From positions 806,001-870,000 of the forward strand of contig LN483070.1 in NCBI GenBank assembly GCA_900016675.1: 64,000 nucleotides of DNA. Direction: 5' to 3'. Below the pieces are notes generated by a model that was given only the letters and a program-made list of their open reading frames with translations, was not told where the DNA came from and did not search any database. Below, piece after piece: positions 28,625 to 38,591 of this stretch (its first letter is position 1; every line of letters begins with the position of its first letter). The DNA is from Arthrobacter saudimassiliensis (GTDB lineage: Bacteria; Actinomycetota; Actinomycetes; Actinomycetales; Micrococcaceae). A program made the translations under genes and the position numbers.

Positions 28625-31600
28625 GTGGTCGCCCACAACGGCGCGCAGTACCTACCCCGCACCCTGGACGCCCTGGCCGGCCAGAGCAGGCCGGTGGACT
28701 TCTGCATCGGCGTGGACACCGGGTCCGACGACGCCTCCGCCTCCCTGCTCCAGCTGGGCCTGCCGGTAGGCAGCCCGGTGATTGCGGCCCCGGAGCGCAG
28801 CCGCTTCGGCCATGCGGTCAGTGCCGGGCTGGCTGAACTTCCCGCCGCCTTCTCCGACGGCGCCGAGCAGGAGTGGATCTGGCTGCTGCACGACGACTCC
28901 GCCCCCGACGCACGGGCGCTGGAGGAACTGCTGCTGGCCGTGGAACGGGCCCCCTCCGTCGCAGTGGCCGGCGGCAAGCTGGTGGACCGGGACAACCCGC
29001 GCCGCCTGGCCGAAGCGGGCCTCTCCGTCAGCCGCTGGGCGGAACGCCTGACCCTGATCGACGCCGACGAGCTGGATCAGGGTCAGTACGACGCGCGCAG
29101 CGACACCTTCGCGGTCAACTCCGCCGGGATGCTGGTCCGCCGCGACGTCTGGACCGCCCTCGGCGGGTTCGACCCCGCGCTCCCCGGGCCCGGCGACGAC
29201 ATCGACCTCTGCTGGCGGGCCCGCCTGGCCGGTCACCGGGTCATCGTGGTGCCGCAGGCCAGAATCCGCCACGCCGGTTCCAGGACGCCCGCGGCCCAGG
29301 CCGCCTGGGCCGCACGGCGCGCCGAAATCCACCTGCGGCTCAAGCATGCCCCCGGCTGGCAGGTGCCGTTCCTGGCGGTGGGCGCGGTGCTCGGCGGGCT
29401 CTGGCGCTTCCTGCTCGGCATGGTCGCCAAGCAGCCCGGGTACGCCGTCCGGTCCCTGGGCGCCAGCGTGGCCGGCGTGCTGCATCCGCTGGAGCTGGCA
29501 CGCTCCCGCCGCGCTGCCGCCGCCACCCGGACCAGGCCGCGCAGTGCCGTGAACGCCCTGGTGACCGGGCCGCGCGAGGTGCGTGAGCACCGCCGTTCGC
29601 TGTTCGAATCGCGGGCGGGAGCCGGACCCGCCGAGGCCGGCGCCGTCGACCCCTCGGCCCACGAGCCGACGGGCGACCTGCATGATGACTTCACCGACCT
29701 GGCCGCGCCCTCCCGTACCTGGGTGGGGCTGGGAGCGCTGACCGCGGCGCTGGTGCTGCTGGGCGGCTCGCTGCTCGCGCTGCGCGGACTGCTTGGAGCT
29801 CCGGCCGCGGCCGGCGGCGCGCTGCTGCCCGTCTCCGAACGGCTGGGCGAGATCTGGGCGCATGCCTCGGGCTGGTGGTCCGCCGTGGGTGCAGGTGTTC
29901 CCGGGCATGGCGACCCCTTCGACTATCTGCTCTGGCTGCTCGGGCTGGTCGGGGCCGGCAATGCCAACGCCGCCGTGCTGGTCCTGCTGCTGACCGCGCT
30001 GCCCCTCTCCGGGGTGGCCGCCTGGTTCGCCGCCGGTGCGTTCACGCATCGCAGGGGCCTGCGGTTCTGGGCCGCGATGGCGTGGGGATCCGCCCCCGCG
30101 CTGCACCTGGCCGTGGGGGAGGGCAGGCTGGGCGCGGTCATCGCGCACCTGGCGATTCCCCTGGCCGTGCTCGCCACGGCGCGGGCCGTGGGCGCCGGCG
30201 GAACGGAGGCCCCCGCCGCAGCGGGACCGGACGAGGCGCCCGCACGCCAGCGTCCGGGCACCGGCGGCATCCCCAGCTGGACGGCCGCCGCCGCGGCCGG
30301 ACTGGCCTTCGCCGTGCTGGCCGCCTGCGCTCCGTCCACGGTGCCCGTCATGGTGCTCGCGGTCATCGCGCTCATGCTGGGGCTGCGGCGGCGGGCACGG
30401 ACCCTGTGGTGGGCCCTGCTGCCGCCCGCAGCCGTGCTGCTGCCCAACGTCCTGGCCTCCCTGTCCGGGAACCCCCGGGCGCTGGCGGCAGATCCCGGGC
30501 TTCCCCTGGGCTTCGCCGCAGCGGAGCCCTGGCAGCAGCTGCTGGGCTACCCGATCCGCTTTGACATCTTCGATCCGCTCTCGGAAGCGCTGCCTGAGAC
30601 CGTGCCCTGGGCGCTGGCCGCCGCGTTGATCATCGGAGCGCCCACCGTGGCCCTGGCCGTCCTGGGCCTGTTCCTCGGACCCCGGCCGGGCCTGGCCAGG
30701 CTGTGCTGGCTGCTGGCCCTGGCCTCGCTGGGCACCGCCGCCGCCGCCGGCCACCTCGCCACCGGTGCATCCGCCGCGGGCATCGTGGCACCCTTCCCCG
30801 GACCGCTGGTCGGAATCGCCGGCTTCTGCCTCCTCGCGGCGGGCCTGCCCGCCGCCCAGGCGCTGCTGGGAGGCCGCCGGCAGGGCGCCCGACGCCGGAC
30901 CTCGCCGCCGCGCGCACGCCGCAGCGCCGCCGTCATCCTCACCGTGCTGCTGGGAGCCGGGCCCGCCCTGTCCCTGGCCGCCTGGACCGTCCCGACGCTC
31001 GTGGACGGGCTGGACGCCGGGCCGGTGCTGCCCGGCAGCCGGATCAGCGTGCGGGAGTCGGCTCCGGCCACCCTGCCGATGACGGCTGCCGACCGCGGAA
31101 CCGGCCCCGAGCACACGCACGCCCTGGTGATCGGCACCGACTCCGCCGGCACCGTCACCGCGGCGCTGATGCGCGGCAGCGGCACCACCCTGGACTCGCT
31201 GTCCGCCGCCGCCGCGTCCCGCGCCGTCGTCGGCTCCGATCCCGCCGGACAGCTTGCCCGGGACGACGCCGCGGCCGCGGACATCCGGCGGGCCGTCGCC
31301 ATCATCACCGAGGGCAACGGCACCGACCCCGGCGCGGAACTGCACCGCCTGGGCGCGGCGTTCGTCGTGCTGCAGCACTCCTCCACGGCCTCGGAGCTGC
31401 TGGCCTCGCGCATCGACGCCGTACCGGGCCTGGCCGCCGTCGGCAGCACGAATGCCGGCTGGCTCTGGCGGGTCACCGGGAACCTCGATGAGCAGGGGAC
31501 CGAAGCCGAATCCGGGCAGATCGGACGGGTGCGGGTCGAAGCGGAAGACGGCACCACCGAAGCCGTCCTGGAATCCGGCCTGCTCGATGCCTCCGGCCGG

Positions 31601-32074
31601 CTGCAGCCGGGCGGCGAGGGCCGCCGGCTGGTGCTGTCCGAACGCAGCGACCCGGGCTGGTACGCCCTGCTGGACGGCAGGCCCCTCGAGGACGCGACCG
31701 ACGGGTGGGCGCAGGCCTTCGCCCTGCCGGCCGACGGCGGGCAGCTGGAGGTGGGCTACCGCAGCCCCTGGCAGCCGTGGGCCGAAGTGGTCCAGGCCGC
31801 CGTCCTGGCCCTGACCCTGCTGCTGGCCGTTCCGGTCCCCGCCCGCCGGACGGCTCCCCGGCTGCCCGGCGCGTCCGCTGCGGCCGCAACGGTGCACGCG
31901 CCGCAGCCCGCACCCGACGCCGGCGCAGCGGCGCCCGCGCCGGACACGGCCGCACCCGGCCAGGCGGGCATGAAGGAGCCGCAGGCATCCCGCCCGGATG
32001 AGCTGGCCGGCGTTCACGGCCAGACGGGCCGACCCGGGGATGACAAGGCGCGCCACGAGGAAGAGGCACATTGA
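28625..32074 (+). CDS. GT2 glycosyltransferase with large polytopic membrane domain
   Basis: About 1149 residues. The N-terminal ~280 residues are a GT-A fold family 2 glycosyltransferase (VAHNGAQYLPRTLDAL, HDD at 89-91, GPGDDIDLCWRARLAGH for acceptor/catalytic aspartates). After residue ~360 come about a dozen transmembrane helices, then an extracytoplasmic domain, a final helix and an Ala/Pro-rich tail. This architecture is typical of actinobacterial envelope glycosyltransferases placed between whiB and DUF5719. The GTG at 28625 truncates the first beta-strand; a rare ATT start at 28595, overlapping the whiB stop, would restore it. The stop overlaps the next ATG (TGATG). Confidence 0.87.
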   Translation: MVAHNGAQYLPRTLDALAGQSRPVDFCIGVDTGSDDASASLLQLGLPVGSPVIAAPERSRFGHAVSAGLAELPAAFSDGAEQEWIWLLHDDSAPDARALEELLLAVERAPSVAVAGGKLVDRDNPRRLAEAGLSVSRWAERLTLIDADELDQGQYDARSDTFAVNSAGMLVRRDVWTALGGFDPALPGPGDDIDLCWRARLAGHRVIVVPQARIRHAGSRTPAAQAAWAARRAEIHLRLKHAPGWQVPFLAVGAVLGGLWRFLLGMVAKQPGYAVRSLGASVAGVLHPLELARSRRAAAATRTRPRSAVNALVTGPREVREHRRSLFESRAGAGPAEAGAVDPSAHEPTGDLHDDFTDLAAPSRTWVGLGALTAALVLLGGSLLALRGLLGAPAAAGGALLPVSERLGEIWAHASGWWSAVGAGVPGHGDPFDYLLWLLGLVGAGNANAAVLVLLLTALPLSGVAAWFAAGAFTHRRGLRFWAAMAWGSAPALHLAVGEGRLGAVIAHLAIPLAVLATARAVGAGGTEAPAAAGPDEAPARQRPGTGGIPSWTAAAAAGLAFAVLAACAPSTVPVMVLAVIALMLGLRRRARTLWWALLPPAAVLLPNVLASLSGNPRALAADPGLPLGFAAAEPWQQLLGYPIRFDIFDPLSEALPETVPWALAAALIIGAPTVALAVLGLFLGPRPGLARLCWLLALASLGTAAAAGHLATGASAAGIVAPFPGPLVGIAGFCLLAAGLPAAQALLGGRRQGARRRTSPPRARRSAAVILTVLLGAGPALSLAAWTVPTLVDGLDAGPVLPGSRISVRESAPATLPMTAADRGTGPEHTHALVIGTDSAGTVTAALMRGSGTTLDSLSAAAASRAVVGSDPAGQLARDDAAAADIRRAVAIITEGNGTDPGAELHRLGAAFVVLQHSSTASELLASRIDAVPGLAAVGSTNAGWLWRVTGNLDEQGTEAESGQIGRVRVEAEDGTTEAVLESGLLDASGRLQPGGEGRRLVLSERSDPGWYALLDGRPLEDATDGWAQAFALPADGGQLEVGYRSPWQPWAEVVQAAVLALTLLLAVPVPARRTAPRLPGASAAAATVHAPQPAPDAGAAAPAPDTAAPGQAGMKEPQASRPDELAGVHGQTGRPGDDKARHEEEAH

Positions 32075-33648
32075 TGGCAGTCAGGAAGGCAGCACCTGCC
32101 CGGCGTGCCGGAACCGGTGCCGGCCCGGGGCGGGCCGCCGCGGGAGCCGGGATCGTCGCCGTGGCCGCCGCGCTGGTGGCCGCGGGAACGCTGGCCGGTC
32201 CCGGCGGCGCGGGACGGACGGTGGCGGCGCCGCCGGTTGAGGTGCCGGCGGCGGACCTGGCGGCCGTCTGCGCCGCGCCGCCCCGCCTGCTCTCCGGAGA
32301 CGTCGCCGGAACGGACGCCCAGTTCAGCCCTGCCTCCGAATCGGCACGGACCCGGGTGAAGTCCCTGGTCCTGGCCGAAGCCGGGAGCGCGGCTCCGGGC
32401 GCACGGCTGGACACCCTGGCCGGAGAGACCGTGCGTGCCCTCGGCGGCTCCGACGAGCCCCCGCTGACCAACGTGCGCGGAGCCGCGGCGCTGCCCGCCC
32501 AGGAGGTCGGGGCCGCGACGGTGCTGAGGGTCGATCCCGCCGGGGTGCGGCAGGCCCTCGCCAACGCCCAGCTCACCTTCACCGCCGACGACGGCGACCT
32601 GACCGGCCTCGCCGCCGCCAACTGCCAGGCGCCGGGCAACGACGTCTGGCTGGCCGGCGCCAGGACGACCGTGGGCGTGTCCACGGTCCTCCAGCTGACC
32701 AACGCTTCGGCGACCGCGGCCAGCGTGGACCTGGACATCTACACCGGGGAGGGCCCCGTGCAGTCCGCCGGAACCCGGGGCCTCGCCGTGGCCCCCGGGC
32801 AGACGCGCTCCGTGGTCCTCGCCGGGCTGGCCGCCGGACAGGACGCGGTGGCCGTGCACGTGCGCAGTTCCGGCGGTCCGGTCGCCGCGGTGATCCAGCA
32901 GAACATCCTGCGCGGGCTCACCCCCGGCGGCGTCGAACTGATCCAGCCGGCCGCGTCGCCGGCGCAGCGCCAAGTCATTCCGGGCCTGCGGCTGCAGCCC
33001 GCCCAGGATTCCGCCCGGCTCAGCCGGGACCGCTACGCCTCCGCGGCCAGCGCGGTGCAGGTCACCGTCCCGGGAACCACTCCGGCTTCCGTGACGGTCC
33101 GCGCCATCGGAACCGACGGCCGCGGGCAGGTGGTCGCGGAACGCTCCGACGTGCCGGCCGGCCGGTCGGCCCTGCTGCCCCTGGACCTGCCGGCGGGCAG
33201 CTGGACCCTGGAGGTGACGGCCGACGTCCCGGTTCTTGCAGCGGCCGTGTTCAGCCGCGGCACGGATCCGGAAGCGCCGGCCGACTTCGCCGTCGCGCCC
33301 TCCGCCGCACGGCTCAGCGGCGAGCAGCTGGCACTCATCCCGGCTGCGGGCACCGCCTCGCTGGTCCTGACCGCTCCCGCCGGTGCGGCCGAGGTGCAGC
33401 TGGTGGCCCTGGGCGCGGACGGGGCCGTGGCGGGTGAGCGCCTGCTCGACCTGGCCGCGGACGGCACCGTGACGATCGCGCCCTCGGACGTCGGCGGCGA
33501 CGGTACGTCGGCCCTGCTGATCAGCTCGGCCGGAGACGAGGTGTACGCCGCGCAGGTGGTGACCACGGGGGAGACCGGCATCTCGACCCTGCCGGTGCCG
33601 CGTGGCAGCATCGGCGGCCGCAGCGTGGAGGTCGGGCTCGGCTACTGA
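32074..33648 (+). CDS. DUF5719 secreted or membrane-anchored protein
   Basis: A 524-residue protein of family DUF5719. The N-terminus is basic, followed by one hydrophobic segment (about 22-45) that can act as signal anchor, then an extracytoplasmic region of repeated Ig-like beta-sandwich character (TVGVSTVLQLTNASATAASVD, AVQVTVPGTTPASVTV). Function unknown. The ATG overlaps the glycosyltransferase stop by 1 nt, so the pair is translationally coupled and probably acts together at the envelope. The 3' end overlaps the convergent metallopeptidase-like gene by 7 bp. Confidence 0.83.
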   Translation: MAVRKAAPARRAGTGAGPGRAAAGAGIVAVAAALVAAGTLAGPGGAGRTVAAPPVEVPAADLAAVCAAPPRLLSGDVAGTDAQFSPASESARTRVKSLVLAEAGSAAPGARLDTLAGETVRALGGSDEPPLTNVRGAAALPAQEVGAATVLRVDPAGVRQALANAQLTFTADDGDLTGLAAANCQAPGNDVWLAGARTTVGVSTVLQLTNASATAASVDLDIYTGEGPVQSAGTRGLAVAPGQTRSVVLAGLAAGQDAVAVHVRSSGGPVAAVIQQNILRGLTPGGVELIQPAASPAQRQVIPGLRLQPAQDSARLSRDRYASAASAVQVTVPGTTPASVTVRAIGTDGRGQVVAERSDVPAGRSALLPLDLPAGSWTLEVTADVPVLAAAVFSRGTDPEAPADFAVAPSAARLSGEQLALIPAAGTASLVLTAPAGAAEVQLVALGADGAVAGERLLDLAADGTVTIAPSDVGGDGTSALLISSAGDEVYAAQVVTTGETGISTLPVPRGSIGGRSVEVGLGY

Positions 33649-34127
33649 AGCGGCCGGTAACGCCCGTAGCCCGGGTCCACGGCTTCGGGCTCGAGGTTCA
33701 TATGGGCGGCCAGCTGCTCGACCACCACGTCATGGACCAGCTCCTCCACGGCGACCAGGCCGCGGGCGGCGGACTCAACCGGACGGCGGTACACGGTGAT
33801 GACGGGCGGCCGGCCGCGGTCGCCCGGCTCTGCGGCACCCAGGGGAACGGGATCCCCGGACCGGGCCAGATCCTCCAGCCCGGGCGGAATCTCCGCCACC
33901 ATGAACTGGTAGGACTGCAGCTGGTCGCCCCAGATCCGTTCCAGCCGGGCGGCGGACTCCATGACCCAGTCCTCGAACCGTTCCCCCCGGGTGCGGGAGC
34001 CGGCCAGGTGCCGCGGGATCAGTTCTCCGCGCAGCCCCCGGCCGTGCCGGTTCCGCCGCCGACGCCGGTACGGCCGGCCGGTGCCGGAAGCCTCGGAATC
34101 GATCCGGAGCGGCGATGCAGGAGACAT
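33642..34127 (-). CDS. Zincin_1-family protein lacking HExxH
   Basis: A 161-residue protein related to the metallopeptidase (Zincin_1, minigluzincin) family found beside DUF3499 in Actinobacteria. It has the RHGRGLRG motif (about 27-34), the strand ITVYRRPVE, and a C-terminal helix at the place of the zinc motif. That helix reads EELVHDVVVEQLAAHM, so the canonical HExxH is absent and peptidase activity is doubtful. Start ATG 34127, 6 nt behind a TACAGT box (leaderless). Divergent from DUF3499. Confidence 0.78.
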   Translation of the reverse strand: MSPASPLRIDSEASGTGRPYRRRRRNRHGRGLRGELIPRHLAGSRTRGERFEDWVMESAARLERIWGDQLQSYQFMVAEIPPGLEDLARSGDPVPLGAAEPGDRGRPPVITVYRRPVESAARGLVAVEELVHDVVVEQLAAHMNLEPEAVDPGYGRYRPLQ

Positions 34128-34133
34128 ACGCCC

Positions 34134-34139
34134 ACTGTA
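34134..34139 (-). promoter_or_regulatory. -10 box of the Zincin_1-like gene (leaderless)
   Basis: TACAGT on the minus strand, 6 nt before the ATG at 34127. Confidence 0.55.
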
Positions 34140-34228
34140 ACCCTTGGCCCCGGCCGCCGTCCCGACATCGGACCCGGGGGAGTCGGCAGGCCACGGCGTG
34201 CCTTCGGCCCTGCCGCAGCCCGGCGCTG

Positions 34229-34234
34229 TAGAGT
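34229..34234 (+). promoter_or_regulatory. -10 box of the DUF3499 gene (leaderless)
   Basis: TAGAGT followed after 8 nt by the GTG at 34243. Confidence 0.55.
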
Positions 34235-34242
34235 GGTCCTCC

Positions 34243-34635
34243 GTGGAATCAATACGCCAGTGCTCACGATCCGCCTGCCGCAACCCTGCGGTGGCAACCC
34301 TGACCTACGTGTACGCCGATTCCACCGCGGTGCTCGGACCCCTGGCGGTCTATGCCGAACCGCACTGCTACGACCTCTGTTCCCAGCACGCCGACCGGCT
34401 CACCGTGCCGCGCGGATGGGAAGTGCTCCGGCTGGACCTGGCCGGGCAGCCGCGCACCGCCCGCCGGGATGAGCTCTCCGCCATTGTCGACGCCGTCCGC
34501 GAGCCGGAGGCGGACACCGAACCGGAACCCGACCCGGAGGGCCCCCGCCGCCCCGGGCGCCACGTCATCGAGCCGCCCGCGGACGCTCCGCTCACCCGGC
34601 GCGCCCACCTGCGCGTGCTGCGCGAGCAGGGCTGA
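34243..34635 (+). CDS. DUF3499 family protein
   Basis: A 130-residue actinobacterial protein. The N-terminal half contains paired cysteines (RQCSRSACRNPAVATLTY, then YDLCSQHADRL) that look like a small zinc-ribbon-type fold; the C-terminal half is acidic and basic low-complexity. Function unknown. The GTG at 34243 matches the family start (xxRxCSRxxC) and the leaderless promoter. The family is typically next to the Zincin_1-like gene, as here, and upstream of Trm112. Confidence 0.85.
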   Translation: MESIRQCSRSACRNPAVATLTYVYADSTAVLGPLAVYAEPHCYDLCSQHADRLTVPRGWEVLRLDLAGQPRTARRDELSAIVDAVREPEADTEPEPDPEGPRRPGRHVIEPPADAPLTRRAHLRVLREQG

Positions 34636-34685
34636 ACCGCAGCCAGCGCACCGCTGACACCCGCCGTAAGGTCGGACCGAGGCGC

Positions 34686-34691
34686 TAGGCT
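34686..34691 (+). promoter_or_regulatory. -10 box of the Trm112-ahcY operon
   Basis: TAGGCT at 34686-34691, giving a leader of about 50 nt that ends in GAAGGAAGAGA before the Trm112 ATG. Confidence 0.5.
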
Positions 34692-34747
34692 GGGAGGGAA
34701 GGGCCGCAGCATCGGCGGCCGTCCGTCCTGAAGGAAGAGACCGGCCC

Positions 34748-34948
34748 ATGGCAAAACTGACCGCAGAACTGCTGGCGGTGCTGCGCTGCCCCGTGACGCG
34801 CACCCCGCTGGTCCAGGAAGGTGACGAGCTGGTGTCGACCGGCCCCGGCGAGACCTTCCGCTACCGCCTCGACGAAGGCATCCCCGTCCTCCTGCCGCAG
34901 CAGGAGTCCCGCCCGGTTCCCGCCGCCGGCACCGACACCACCAACTGA
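34748..34948 (+). CDS. Trm112 family protein
   Basis: A 66-residue protein of the Trm112/YcaR family, small zinc-ribbon-like activators of methyltransferases. The start MAKLTAELLAVLRCPVTRTPL and the later DEGIPVLLP are characteristic. Only one cysteine (Cys14) is left, so a full zinc site is not formed. It is 12 nt upstream of ahcY, which suggests a link to methylation: the product SAH is removed by AhcY. Confidence 0.88.
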   Translation: MAKLTAELLAVLRCPVTRTPLVQEGDELVSTGPGETFRYRLDEGIPVLLPQQESRPVPAAGTDTTN

Positions 34949-34960
34949 GGATTGACACGC

Positions 34961-36439
<1,479 letters not shown>

Positions 36440-36474
36440 GCGGACCGGGCACGCCTGCCAGGCGGAACCGGCCA

Positions 36475-36515
36475 ATGGAAAGGGCGGATGCGCGGCGCGC
36501 ATCCGCCCTTTCCAT
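36475..36515. terminator. Terminator between ahcY and the RDD gene
   Basis: A perfect 19-bp inverted repeat (36475-36493 with 36497-36515) with a 3-nt loop. The arms carry AAA/TTT near the outer end on both strands. Bidirectional between convergent genes. Confidence 0.9.
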
Positions 36516-36549
36516 GCCTGCCCCTTCCCGACGGCCCCTTCGGGGACAG

Positions 36550-37347
36550 CTATTCGAAGGGCAGCCGGTGCAGCCGCTGCGCGAGCACCTCGCTGCGCTG
36601 CCGGCGCCCGGCCAGACGGTGCAGGTCCCGGTTCCGCCGCTCCGACAGCAGCGCCAGCAGGAACGCCTCCGGATGGGTCTGCGGCGGGGGAGGCGGTGCC
36701 GTGTAGGCCGCGGCCTCGGTGGCCAGGGCGGTTCCCAGCGCGGCGCGTGACGCCGGTGCCATCCGGGGAGCCTGCATCAGGAAGCGGTGGATCCGGCGGG
36801 CCAGGCCGTCGGGGAGCCGGCCAAGGTCGGCCAGCGCCGCCCACGGCTGCAGCTCCACGGGGGTATGCAGGGGCGCGGGCCGCTGGGCCGCAACCCGGTC
36901 CCGCAGCGAGTAGGTGCCGGCCAGCATGTCGCCCACCCGTTTGGACCGCTCGTTGAACACCGCGGCAAGGAAGGCCACCGACCCCAGGGTGAGGTAGATC
37001 TCCAGGATGCCCACCAGGGCACGGATGAAGGCATGCCGGAACCGGACGGCCCCGCCGTCGTCGCGGACAATCCGCAGCCCCAGGGCGAGCCGGCCGAGCG
37101 AGCGGCCGCGGGTAAGGGTCTCCACCGCCACCGGAACCAGCAGGAAGACCCCGACCACGGTGAGCATCAGGGCGGCCTGGGCGGCGGCCGGATCAAGCCG
37201 GTCGAGAAGCGGCGACATGAGCGCCAGCAGCAGCACCAGCAGGAGCACCTGCACGGCGACGTCGATCGCGGCCCCCAGCATGCGCGCGCCAAAGGACGCC
37301 GGACGCAGCTCCAGGACCACGGCTTCGCCGGTGACCACACTTCCCAT
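36550..37347 (-). CDS. RDD family membrane protein
   Basis: A 265-residue protein: an N-terminal RDD domain with three transmembrane helices (PASFGARMLGAAIDVAVQ, the GRSLGRLALGLRIVRDDGG motif, and SKRVGDMLAGT) and a ~110-residue cytoplasmic C-terminal part rich in Arg, Leu and Pro. RDD proteins are presumed transporters or membrane organisers of unknown substrate. The ATG at 37347 has GGAGGAA 4-5 nt upstream. It is divergent from a SpoIIM-like gene, a pairing common in Actinobacteria. Confidence 0.9.
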   Translation of the reverse strand: MGSVVTGEAVVLELRPASFGARMLGAAIDVAVQVLLLVLLLALMSPLLDRLDPAAAQAALMLTVVGVFLLVPVAVETLTRGRSLGRLALGLRIVRDDGGAVRFRHAFIRALVGILEIYLTLGSVAFLAAVFNERSKRVGDMLAGTYSLRDRVAAQRPAPLHTPVELQPWAALADLGRLPDGLARRIHRFLMQAPRMAPASRAALGTALATEAAAYTAPPPPPQTHPEAFLLALLSERRNRDLHRLAGRRQRSEVLAQRLHRLPFE

Positions 37348-37448
37348 GCCGTTTCCTCCCATGCCGTTCCGATGCCACTCTACCCAGCGCTGCCGGCCCG
37401 ACCTGCGGGGACAGGCTGCAGGGACCGGCGCAGCGGCGGCCCGGGCGC

Positions 37449-37454
37449 TAGGGT
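37449..37454 (+). promoter_or_regulatory. -10 box of the SpoIIM-like gene (leaderless)
   Basis: TAGGGT followed after 7 nt by the GTG at 37462. Confidence 0.6.
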
Positions 37455-37461
37455 AGAGCCC

Positions 37462-38454
37462 GTGGACATTGACGCCTTCAGCACCGTGAACCGGGCCGAC
37501 TGGGACCGGCTGGACCAGCTGGCTGCGCGGCGCCGGCTGAACGGCGTCGAGGCGGATGAGCTGCTGCGCCTGTACCAGCGCACTTCCACGCACCTCTCGA
37601 TGGTCCGCTCGGTTGAGCCGGAGGGCGCCTTGTCGGCGGCCCTGTCCATGCGGCTGTCCCGGGCCAGGACCCGGCTCACGGGGGCCCGCTCGAACTTCGC
37701 CGAAGACCTGGGCACGTTCTTCGCGTTCTCGCTGCCGGCGGCCTTCTACCGGGTCCGCTGGCTCACCGTGGCCTGCATGGCCGTGTTCATCCTCGTCGGC
37801 TGGCTCAGCGCTGCCTGGGTGGTGAACACCCCCGGGGCCCTGGCCGCCATGGGAACGGACAGCGAGATCCGGCGGTACCTGGAGGACGACTTCATCAACT
37901 ACTACTCGGAGAATCCGGCCGCCTCGTTCGCGGGGCAGGTCTGGACCAACAATGCCTGGATCGCCCTGCAGTGCGTGGCCTTCGGGATCACGGGGATCTT
38001 CGTGCCTTACGTCCTGCTGGTCAACGCCGTCGGTGTGGGACAGTCCGCCGGGCTCTTCGCCGCCTACGACCGGCTCGACGTCTTCTTCAGCTACATCCTC
38101 CCGCACGGGCTGATGGAACTGACCGCGGTGTTCATCGCGGCCGCCGCGGGACTGCGGATCTTCTGGGCCTGGGTGGCGCCCGGGCGGCGGCGCCGGCTGG
38201 ACGCGCTGGCGGCGGAGGGCCGGTCCCTGATGACCGTGGGCCTTGGCCTGGTCCTGGTGCTGTTCGTCTCCGGGCTGGTCGAGGGCTTCGTGACCCCCAG
38301 CAGCCTTCCGGTGGGCGTGAAGATCGGCATCGGCGCGGCGGTCCTGGCCGCGTACTGGGCCTACACGCTGATCCTGGGGCGCCGGGCCTGGCGGGCCGGG
38401 CACCGGGGCGACCTGTACGTGCGCGACGCCGGGGACCAGGTCCGCACGGCCTGA
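37462..38454 (+). CDS. Stage II sporulation protein M-like (DUF95) membrane protein
   Basis: A 330-residue protein of the SpoIIM/DUF95 family. It has an N-terminal soluble helical part (DAFSTVNRADWDRLDQLAAR to about 95) and five or six transmembrane helices. The central motif FGITGIFVPYVLLVNAVGVG and PHGLMELTAVFIAAAAGLR are typical of the family. In non-sporulating Actinobacteria it travels with RDD and moxR-DUF58 genes; its role is unknown. Leaderless GTG start. Confidence 0.88.
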   Translation: MDIDAFSTVNRADWDRLDQLAARRRLNGVEADELLRLYQRTSTHLSMVRSVEPEGALSAALSMRLSRARTRLTGARSNFAEDLGTFFAFSLPAAFYRVRWLTVACMAVFILVGWLSAAWVVNTPGALAAMGTDSEIRRYLEDDFINYYSENPAASFAGQVWTNNAWIALQCVAFGITGIFVPYVLLVNAVGVGQSAGLFAAYDRLDVFFSYILPHGLMELTAVFIAAAAGLRIFWAWVAPGRRRRLDALAAEGRSLMTVGLGLVLVLFVSGLVEGFVTPSSLPVGVKIGIGAAVLAAYWAYTLILGRRAWRAGHRGDLYVRDAGDQVRTA

Positions 38455-38591
38455 CCAGGCCGCGGCTTGGTCACGGTCCGGGGTGGCGGCCGTCCCGCAG
38501 TGCGCTCTGCCGGTAGTGTCTTTGGGAGGACAGAAGGACGCCGTCTTCCCCAACGACGGCGGAACCACGCAGAGGGAAGCGAAAGGAAGCC

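Noticed and set aside
34636-34960. SAH riboswitch in front of ahcY
   Set aside because: The gap between Trm112 and ahcY is 12 nt, and the Trm112 leader is only about 50 nt and shows no SAH riboswitch-like fold.
36475-36515. Long perfect inverted repeats (here and at 12703, 19431 and 46301) as mobile-element ends
   Set aside because: Each lies right after a stop codon between convergent genes, with loops of 1-10 nt and no flanking direct repeats. They are terminators.
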